NCBI GenBank assembly: GCA_031283115.1
Contig: JAITCK010000245.1
Span: forward strand, 1 to 5,010
Length of the DNA: 5,010 bases
DNA from: Cellulomonadaceae bacterium
GTDB taxonomy: Bacteria > Actinomycetota > Actinomycetes > Actinomycetales > Cellulomonadaceae
Reading direction: 5' to 3'
A model generated the notes under the pieces. It made no database searches. It had not been told where the DNA came from and saw only the letters and a list, made by a program, of their open reading frames with translations. Positions 1 to 5,010 of the stretch are shown here, one piece after another; within the stretch, counting starts at the first letter, position 1, and each line of letters starts with the position of its first letter. A program made the translations under genes and the position numbers.

Positions 1-557
1 CCAGCAGGGCCAGCAGAACCCGCAGACCAGTGTTGCAGCAGGTTGCCCATCTGATGTGAGGCTACGGACACGCCAGCAGCGATCACTACCCCCGCCCCCA
101 GCAGCAGGAATCCCAGCAGTTGGCCTACCCGCTTCCATAGGGCTTTCCCTGATGCGGCTGGCACGTGGAACATGGATCGGATGGCGCTTTGCAGTGCCCC
201 CATCACTCCGATGGCGGACAGCAGGCCGACAATCACAGCGATGATGCTTGCCGGGTTGATAGCGCGACTCAACACCAGCTGGTCAGGGTTGACCAGGTCG
301 GTGGAGCCTGTGCCGATGAGGCCGGGAACCCAGCCGTCGATCTGGTCGAGTACGGCGCCACGCAGGGCGTCGTTGCGGCCCAAAGACGCAGCAAAAAAAG
401 ACCAACCGATGGTCAGGGCCGCGAACAGGGAAAAGAGAGCCGAATAGGCGATGCCGCCGCAGAGTTGGGCGCCGTTGCGTTCGCTATACCAGGTGAGCGT
501 GCGGCCTACGCGCGTGGCCTGGAACCAGTCGAGTCCACGCTTGATGGTCTGCTTCAC
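1..557 (-). CDS. YihY/BrkB-family inner membrane protein (partial, C-terminus beyond window)
   Basis: The frame is open from a GTG at 557 to the window edge and gives 185 residues, so the 3' part is missing. The family (YihY/virulence factor BrkB, once misnamed ribonuclease BN, YhjD in mycobacteria) are polytopic membrane proteins without a firmly established activity; a transport role has been proposed. Seen here: the family N-terminus with ATRVGRTLTWYSERNGAQL at about residues 14-32, then GGIAYSALFSLFAALTIG opening the first membrane segment (about 34-59), a second segment around 104-123 and a third around 147-167. The start is forced: the codon just upstream is the TAG stop of the previous gene in the same frame, and the conserved family region begins a few residues later. 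It is the last visible gene of the trpS operon, and translation probably depends on ribosomes finishing the upstream gene because I see no strong Shine-Dalgarno sequence. Family assignment is firm; substrate is unknown. Confidence 0.9.
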   Translation of the reverse strand, partial: MKQTIKRGLDWFQATRVGRTLTWYSERNGAQLCGGIAYSALFSLFAALTIGWSFFAASLGRNDALRGAVLDQIDGWVPGLIGTGSTDLVNPDQLVLSRAINPASIIAVIVGLLSAIGVMGALQSAIRSMFHVPAASGKALWKRVGQLLGFLLLGAGVVIAAGVSVASHQMGNLLQHWSAGSAGPA

Positions 558-1121
558 CTAGTCAACGGTAGAAGCACTTTGTCCGCCGCGCAGGGCGAAG
601 CGACGTTTTTTACGCCACACGCCGTTGTCGTCGCAAATGTAGAGCCACAGGGCGGGCACGTTGAAGCGGGCGTCAAAGTCGGCCATGTCGGTAAAAGCAC
701 GGTCGAGGGCAGCTTCGGCAATCTCATGTCCGATGGTGACATGCGGGTGGTAGGGGAAGCGTTGCACTTGGGCTAGTGGCCCGCGCCGGGTGGCCGCTTC
801 AACCTGTTCGCACTGTTCAGCACCTTCAACAACCTCAACAAAAACCACCGGGGAGATGGGGCGGAAGGATCCAGTTCCACGCAAGTGCACGTCGAAGGCG
901 GGGATGGCTGCGGTGACGGCGTCAAGATGCTGGTTGATGGCGGGCACGTCTCGCGTGGTGACGGCGGTAGGGCCGAGCACGGTGATGTGGGGGGGAATGT
1001 GGTCGGCTAGGGGGTCGCCTGCATCGCGTCTGGCCTCATAGAGCCGAGTCGAATAAGGTTCGGGCACCTCAATGGACACACCAATAAGAAAGTGCGTGGG
1101 GCCGCATGTGGGAGTGAACAC
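558..1121 (-). CDS. 2'-5' RNA ligase / cyclic phosphodiesterase family (2H phosphoesterase) protein
   Basis: This 187-residue protein has the two hallmark HxT motifs of the 2H phosphoesterase superfamily: HIT at residues 45-47 (in IPPHITVLGP) and HVT at 127-129 (in FPYHPHVTIGH). In characterised relatives these histidines form the catalytic pair that opens cyclic phosphates or makes 2'-5' RNA linkages. Between them, RGTGSFRPISPVVFVEV (about 81-97) is typical of the actinobacterial subgroup next to trpS. Length is normal for the family, with a short extra tail (about 179-187). It starts with GTG eight bases after the trpS stop; a GAGG about 12 bases upstream is a distant Shine-Dalgarno candidate, and a GTG at codon 15 (1079) is a less likely alternative because it removes part of the first strand. 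The layout suggests co-transcription and coupled translation with trpS. The natural RNA or nucleotide substrate cannot be deduced. Confidence 0.88.
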   Translation of the reverse strand: MFTPTCGPTHFLIGVSIEVPEPYSTRLYEARRDAGDPLADHIPPHITVLGPTAVTTRDVPAINQHLDAVTAAIPAFDVHLRGTGSFRPISPVVFVEVVEGAEQCEQVEAATRRGPLAQVQRFPYHPHVTIGHEIAEAALDRAFTDMADFDARFNVPALWLYICDDNGVWRKKRRFALRGGQSASTVD

Positions 1122-1129
1122 GGGATCGC

Positions 1130-2344
<1,215 letters not shown>

Positions 2345-2527
2345 TTATTTGCTGGCGGCCGGGGTGACAGCGGCAGTGAGTTTTTCGCCGAGTTCGCGGG
2401 CCTCGTCTGGTGCCATTTCGACAACCAGGCGGCCTCCGCCTTCCAACGGCACGCGCATGACGATGCCACGGCCTTCTTTCACAGCCTCCATAGGCCCGTC
2501 GCCGGTGCGCGGCTTCATAGCAGACAT
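2345..2527 (-). CDS. DUF3117-family small protein
   Basis: A 60-residue protein matching the actinobacteria-restricted DUF3117 family (Rv1211-like in mycobacteria), whose function is unknown. The conserved core is unmistakable: MKPRTGDGP at residues 4-12, EGRGIVMRVPLEGGGRLVVE at 18-37, then a charged helix-like stretch PDEARELGEKL (40-50) and a short Ala-rich tail. It has no signal peptide or membrane segment, so it is probably cytoplasmic. The ATG at 2527 is chosen because AAGGAG (2535-2540) lies seven bases upstream, an ideal distance; the in-frame ATG at 2533 would be one base from that site, and longer versions add unconserved residues. It appears to be monocistronic: a promoter-like element lies upstream, the preceding gene ends at a terminator, and a hairpin follows. 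The family call is secure; no function can be assigned. Confidence 0.93.
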   Translation of the reverse strand: MSAMKPRTGDGPMEAVKEGRGIVMRVPLEGGGRLVVEMAPDEARELGEKLTAAVTPAASK

Positions 2528-2534
2528 CAACATG

Positions 2535-2540
2535 CTCCTT
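2535..2540 (-). promoter_or_regulatory. Shine-Dalgarno site of the DUF3117 gene
   Basis: AAGGAG on the minus strand, seven bases before the ATG at 2527. It is the strongest ribosome binding site in the window. It decides the start: the nearby in-frame ATG at 2533 is too close to be served by it. Confidence 0.8.
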
Positions 2541-2559
2541 GCTTTTCTTGCACAGTCGT

Positions 2560-2572
2560 CTAGCGGGGCTAG
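2560..2572. repeat. Small inverted repeat at the presumed DUF3117 transcription start
   Basis: CTAGC-GGG-GCTAG is a perfect 5-bp inverted repeat with a 3-base spacer. It overlaps the last two bases of the candidate -10 box and spans the expected transcription start near 2564. It could be an operator for a dimeric regulator. It is short enough that chance cannot be excluded. Confidence 0.4.
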
Positions 2573-2576
2573 TGTA
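2571..2576 (-). promoter_or_regulatory. Candidate -10 box for the DUF3117 gene
   Basis: TACACT on the minus strand would start transcription near 2564, leaving a 5' leader of roughly 37 bases that contains the AAGGAG ribosome site. The same hexamer serves as the candidate trpS -10, and both are followed by a C-rich stretch. The -35 region at 17-19 bp spacing (CAAAAG to GTCAAA) is a poor match to TTGACA and overlaps a GACGTC palindrome. Confidence 0.45.
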
Positions 2577-2653
2577 CGAGGCTCCTGCGAGGGCTTTTGA
2601 CGTCTCGTCGCTCGGTGACGGGCAGGCTGGCACCGGCATGTCGGGTGGCCTGG

Positions 2654-2668
2654 CCGATGCGGCATCGG
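2654..2668. repeat. 15-base palindrome in the LOG-DUF3117 intergenic region
   Basis: CCGATGC-G-GCATCGG is perfectly self-complementary around a single central base. It lies between the LOG-gene terminator and the DUF3117 promoter-like element. As RNA it would form only a 5-bp stem with a 5-base loop and has no following U-run, so a DNA-level role (protein binding) is more natural than termination. Function unknown. Confidence 0.45.
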
Positions 2669-2677
2669 GAAATCAGG

Positions 2678-2720
2678 AAAAGGCGCGCCACCTCAAACCG
2701 GTTTGCCGACGATGGCGCAC
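2678..2720 (-). terminator. Rho-independent-like terminator of the LOG-family gene
   Basis: About 17 bases after the LOG stop, the minus-strand transcript can pair GUGCGCCA (2720-2713) with UGGCGCGC (2690-2683), eight pairs including one U-G wobble. This is followed at once by CUUUUCC (U-run at 2681-2678). The loop holds a perfect 12-base palindrome, CAAACCGGTTTG (2694-2705), which can form an inner stem. The wobble pair would be an A-C mismatch on the other strand, so the structure favours minus-strand transcripts. The U-tract is short, but position and polarity fit. Confidence 0.6.
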
Positions 2721-2736
2721 GCAAACGGAAGGCAGA

Positions 2737-3531
2737 CTATGACGCGCGAGGCCGGGTCAGGTCTCTAGCCAGTTCAGCGCCCCGCCGTTTGACAAAGGCG
2801 ACAGCATCAACGGGAGAGTCCGTCAGGTAGAGCATGTCCGGGTCAGTGTCGGCGATCATGTCTCGCCCTGCGACAGGGCCGCGCAGCCAGTCGATGAGCC
2901 CACTCCAATAGTCGACACCCACCAGGGCCAAGGGGAAGCCGTTGATCTTGTGGGTTTGCACCAAGGTGACCGCTTCAAACAGTTCATCAAGGGTGCCAAA
3001 ACCGCCCGGCATCACAATGAAGCCCTGAGAATATTTGATGAACATGGTTTTACGGGCGAAAAAGTAGCGGAAGTTCACGCCCAAGTTGACGTAAGAATTC
3101 ATGGCCTGTTCGAAAGGCAACTCAATGTCGAGTCCCACCGACGTGCCGCCTGCTTCAAAGGCGCCCTTGTTGACGGCCTCCATGATGCCGGGGCCGCCGC
3201 CCGTGATCACGGCATAGCCTTCCTCCACCAGCAGACGCCCCACTTCAACGGCCTGAGCGTAGTCGGGGTGGTCGGGGGAAGTGCGGGCCGACCCGAACAC
3301 GGACACGGCCGGGCCGATCTCCGCGAGCGCCCCAAAACCTTCAACAAACTCTGACTGGATGCGCATCACCCTCCACGGGTCGGAGTGCAGCCAGTCGGCG
3401 TCTACGTCTCCGGCCAGCAGACGTTGGTCAGAGGTTTGTTCAGGGATTTGCGCGCCACGTAAGGTCACGGGGCCTTTCTGGTAGCCGGCACCCGGATCGG
3501 CGACGCCTTCGTCAATAATCTGCTCGCTCAT
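2737..3531 (-). CDS. LOG-family (TIGR00730) nucleotide phosphoribohydrolase-like protein
   Basis: A 264-residue protein of the LOG (Lonely Guy) family, often mislabelled lysine decarboxylase. Characterised members release free bases, including cytokinins, from nucleoside 5'-monophosphates. The Rossmann-like core shows FGSAR (79-83), GGGPGIMEA (111-119), FARKTMF (158-164) and the signature PGGFGTLDE (175-183), whose Arg and Glu positions are those implicated in catalysis. About 75 residues precede the core, including KGPVTLRGAQIPEQTSDQRL (19-38), which is typical of the longer actinobacterial type and not an abnormal fusion. The ATG at 3531 is preferred because GGTGGAG lies just upstream; the GTG three codons earlier would have its only purine-rich sequence directly abutting it. 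It follows dapE by 76 bases and probably shares its transcript, then ends at a terminator-like hairpin. Its physiological substrate is unknown; nearness to lysine-pathway genes does not make it a lysine decarboxylase. Confidence 0.93.
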   Translation of the reverse strand: MSEQIIDEGVADPGAGYQKGPVTLRGAQIPEQTSDQRLLAGDVDADWLHSDPWRVMRIQSEFVEGFGALAEIGPAVSVFGSARTSPDHPDYAQAVEVGRLLVEEGYAVITGGGPGIMEAVNKGAFEAGGTSVGLDIELPFEQAMNSYVNLGVNFRYFFARKTMFIKYSQGFIVMPGGFGTLDELFEAVTLVQTHKINGFPLALVGVDYWSGLIDWLRGPVAGRDMIADTDPDMLYLTDSPVDAVAFVKRRGAELARDLTRPRAS

Positions 3532-3557
3532 ACTCTCCACCCTAAGTCACACTCAGT

Positions 3558-3578
3558 AGTTGGGCAGCAGTTGGGCAG
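3558..3578. repeat. Tandem direct repeat upstream of the LOG-family gene
   Basis: AGTTGGGCAG occurs twice with an 11-base period (3558-3567 and 3569-3578), in the 76-base gap between dapE and the LOG gene. A period near one helical turn puts both copies on the same DNA face, as expected for adjacent protein-binding sites. A related AGTTGGGC also occurs at 3651-3658 inside the 3' end of dapE. No clear -10 box is seen in the gap, so the role is open. Confidence 0.5.
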
Positions 3579-3607
3579 TGCGGCGCCCGTTGAAACCACC
3601 GAGATTC

Positions 3608-4795
3608 CTACCCGAGCAGCCAGTTCCGCAGAGCATCACGGCAAGGGGCTAGTTGGGCGATAGGGACACGCTCGTTGTCGGTGTGGGCGAGTAGAGGATT
3701 GCCAGGGGCGAAGTTGACGGCAGGAATCCCAAGTTCAGCAAAGCGGGCCACATCAGTCCACCCGTACTTGGGCCGGGGCTGCCCTCCCCCGGCAGCGACA
3801 ACAGCTGCCACGAACTCTTGCGCGATGGGGGCGTCCAGGCCAGGCCGGGCTCCAGCAGCAGAGTCGATGACAGTGACCTCGTAGCCAACAAAGAGGGCCC
3901 GCAGATGGGCTTCCGCATCGGCGGGCGTAGCACAGGGGGCATACCGGTAGTTGACGGTCACCACACACTGGTCAGGGATGACGTTTCCGGCGATGCCGCC
4001 GGAAATTTTCACGGCCGACAAAGACTCGCGGTAGACCAGACCGTCCACGTCAATCTGGCGTGACTCCCAGCCTGCCAGCCGGTCAAGGATAGGTGCAGCC
4101 AGGTGAATAGCGTTGACCCCCACCCAAGCGCGGGCCGCATGGGCAGCCTTGCCTTGGGTGCGCACTTCCACACGGATAGATCCGTTACAGCCGCCCTCAA
4201 TGCCGCCGTTTGCAGGTTCGCCCACAATGGCAAAATCTCCGGCCAGCAGGTCGGGCCGGTTAGCTACCAGACGGCGCAGACCGTTCTTGACGGCATCAAC
4301 TTCTTCGTTGTCGTAGAACACCCAGGTGACATCGTGGCGTGGGGACAGGCCAGGCACTCCCCCACCCAACTCGACAGCCAAGGCCAACATGATTGCTACC
4401 CCGGCTTTCATATCAACAGTGCCACGCCCCCACACGCAGTCGCCGTCAGTATTTCCGCCGTCGCCCACCCCTGCATCGTCGTAGTCACCATCGCCGCCGA
4501 CAATGCGGGACGGCAGATTGGGCGGGTCAGTCAGCGGCACCGTGTCCAAGTGACCGGCCAAGACAATCCGTTGCGGCCTGCCCAGCCGGGTCCGCGCAAC
4601 CACCGCGTCCCCATCCCTCACCACGTCAAGCAGGGGCAAGGACCGCAGCAGGGCTTCAACCTGGTCGGCAAGGCTCTTCTCGTTACCGCTCACCGATTCC
4701 ACATCACACAAGGCCTGCAGCAGGCCAGAAAGGTTGGCGCCGGGGCGGCCAGGCACGGCATCGAAAGCAACAGCAGAAAGGTCACGTGACGTCAT
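3608..4795 (-). CDS. dapE: succinyl-diaminopimelate desuccinylase
   Basis: Cytoplasmic M20-family metallohydrolase that cleaves N-succinyl-LL-diaminopimelate to LL-diaminopimelate and succinate, for lysine and peptidoglycan precursor synthesis. The 395-residue product carries the dinuclear zinc site of the family: His82 in AGHLDTVPL, bridging Asp128 in GRGTVDMKAG, catalytic Glu164 and ligand Glu165 in YDNEEVDA, Glu193 in VGEPANG, and His371 in LLAHTDNERVP. KYGWTDVARFAELGIPAVNF (343-362) matches mycobacterial DapE closely. It is about 40 residues longer than mycobacterial DapE, partly through a Gly/Asp-rich insertion at about 100-119. The ATG at 4795 is chosen because conserved-type sequence follows and GGGGGA lies 10 bases upstream; in-frame ATGs at 4813 and 4846 would overlap the dapD promoter or coding region and add Cys/His-rich residues unlike the family. 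Divergent dapD, 29 bases away, encodes an earlier enzyme of the same branch, which supports the DapE call over other M20 peptidases. Confidence 0.95.
   Translation of the reverse strand: MTSRDLSAVAFDAVPGRPGANLSGLLQALCDVESVSGNEKSLADQVEALLRSLPLLDVVRDGDAVVARTRLGRPQRIVLAGHLDTVPLTDPPNLPSRIVGGDGDYDDAGVGDGGNTDGDCVWGRGTVDMKAGVAIMLALAVELGGGVPGLSPRHDVTWVFYDNEEVDAVKNGLRRLVANRPDLLAGDFAIVGEPANGGIEGGCNGSIRVEVRTQGKAAHAARAWVGVNAIHLAAPILDRLAGWESRQIDVDGLVYRESLSAVKISGGIAGNVIPDQCVVTVNYRYAPCATPADAEAHLRALFVGYEVTVIDSAAGARPGLDAPIAQEFVAAVVAAGGGQPRPKYGWTDVARFAELGIPAVNFAPGNPLLAHTDNERVPIAQLAPCRDALRNWLLG
4781..4794. repeat. Two overlapping palindromes at the dapE start, near dapD -35
   Basis: GTCACGTGAC (4781-4790) is a perfect 10-base palindrome and TGACGTCA (4787-4794) a perfect 8-base palindrome; they share TGAC. 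They cover the first codons of dapE and the region where a dapD -35 element should lie (about 4789-4795), where no good TTGACA match exists. A regulator bound here could act on both divergent genes. Part of the pattern is constrained by dapE codons, so function is an inference. Confidence 0.4.
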
Positions 4796-4804
4796 AGCCC
4801 CATC

Positions 4805-4811
4805 ATCCCCC
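4805..4811 (-). promoter_or_regulatory. Shine-Dalgarno-like site of dapE
   Basis: On the minus strand, GGGGGAT ends about nine bases before the ATG at 4795. It supports that start over the in-frame ATG at 4813, which would lie upstream of it. It is G-rich rather than a classical AGGAGG, so its strength is uncertain. Confidence 0.45.
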
Positions 4812-4812
4812 A

Positions 4813-4818
4813 TACAAT
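4813..4818 (+). promoter_or_regulatory. Candidate -10 box of a leaderless dapD promoter
   Basis: TACAAT, one mismatch from TATAAT, is followed by exactly six bases (GCCCGC) and then the dapD ATG, so transcription should begin at or beside the A of the start codon. No Shine-Dalgarno sequence precedes the ATG (upstream is pyrimidine-rich CCATCATCCCCC). The element lies in the dapE leader, so the two divergent genes share a very compact control region. Confidence 0.6.
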
Positions 4819-4824
4819 GCCCGC

Positions 4825-5010
4825 ATGAGTGACGTTCGTTCTGCATGGGGTCACGGCCTCGCCACCATCACCCTCCCCGAAATACTCGGCACCGATGAAC
4901 CACAGGTGCTAGACGCCTGGTTCCCTGAACTGTCCTTAGGGCGCCCCGACTCCCACAGCGCCCCCACCGGCTACGACGCCACCGACAACCTGGCCCTAGT
5001 TCCCACCCGC
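4825..5010 (+). CDS. dapD: tetrahydrodipicolinate N-succinyltransferase (partial, N-terminus only)
   Basis: The frame is open from the ATG at 4825 to the right edge, giving 62 residues. The beginning, with AWGHGLATIT at residues 7-16 and VLDAWFPELSLG at 28-39, matches the N-terminus of actinobacterial DapD, which transfers succinate from succinyl-CoA to tetrahydrodipicolinate in the succinylase branch of lysine/diaminopimelate synthesis. The catalytic left-handed beta-helix domain lies outside the window, so no active-site residue can be checked. The call also rests on context: it diverges from dapE, an arrangement known from mycobacteria (Rv1201c/Rv1202). The start appears leaderless, with a TACAAT box six bases upstream and no ribosome binding site. 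Codon use and composition resemble the neighbouring genes. Confidence 0.85.
   Translation, partial: MSDVRSAWGHGLATITLPEILGTDEPQVLDAWFPELSLGRPDSHSAPTGYDATDNLALVPTR

Noticed and set aside
393..399. Run of seven A (T on the coding strand) within the YihY gene as a phase-variation tract
   Set aside because: The frame is intact across it and it encodes ordinary membrane residues (Ser-Phe-Phe). Seven bases is short for a slippage switch, and it may be only a codon-use effect.
165..776. Plus-strand open frame of 203 codons
   Set aside because: It is antisense to the YihY and 2H phosphoesterase genes, both of which have clear family motifs. No family resemblance in the plus-strand product.
2528..2665. 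N-terminally extended DUF3117 protein starting at 2665
   Set aside because: The extra 46 residues are Arg/Pro/Cys-rich and unconserved, and the strong AAGGAG points to the ATG at 2527.
4103..4789. Plus-strand open frame of 228 codons
   Set aside because: It is fully antisense to dapE, which shows every expected metal ligand.
4796..4846. Longer dapE starting at 4846 or 4813
   Set aside because: The extra residues are Cys/His-rich, unlike DapE N-termini, overlap dapD coding or its promoter, and lack a ribosome site; the ATG at 4795 has GGGGGA at a suitable distance.

Overview
The window is an ordinary, high-GC chromosomal segment of an actinobacterium (Actinomycetota). The protein sequences support this: a mycobacterial-type DapE, the small actinobacteria-specific DUF3117 protein, a long actinobacterial LOG-family protein and a DapD with the actinobacterial N-terminus. 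The TrpS N-terminus and gene order recall Actinomyces-like or related lineages, but I cannot fix the genus. I see no mobile element, CRISPR array, phage gene, tRNA or rRNA.

Six genes lie on the minus strand and one on the plus strand. From the right, dapD (plus, cut by the window edge) diverges from dapE across 29 bases. DapD and DapE are both enzymes of the succinylase branch of the diaminopimelate/lysine pathway. dapE is followed by a LOG-family phosphoribohydrolase-like gene, which ends at a plausible hairpin plus U-tract terminator. Next is a monocistronic 60-residue DUF3117 gene with its own promoter-like element and a strong Shine-Dalgarno sequence, closed by a GC-rich hairpin without a U-tract. 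Just past that hairpin begins a tight operon: trpS, then a 2'-5' RNA ligase/cyclic phosphodiesterase family gene, then a YihY/BrkB-family membrane protein cut by the left edge. The latter two open reading frames are in the same frame and are separated only by one TAG codon.

Inferred transcription units are therefore dapD (plus), dapE-LOG (minus), DUF3117 (minus), and trpS-ligase-yihY (minus). All stretches without a gene are shorter than about 210 bases, and each holds regulatory-looking sequence.

The most interesting signals are regulatory. dapD and trpS both lack a Shine-Dalgarno sequence and carry a TACAAT or TACACT box ending 6-7 bases before the ATG, the layout expected of leaderless mRNAs. 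A GACGTC palindrome occurs three times, each time in an intergenic or start-codon region. DapE carries a Gly/Asp-rich insertion beside a metal ligand. I did not find a new biological system; the gene content is conserved housekeeping, and the findings below are modest.
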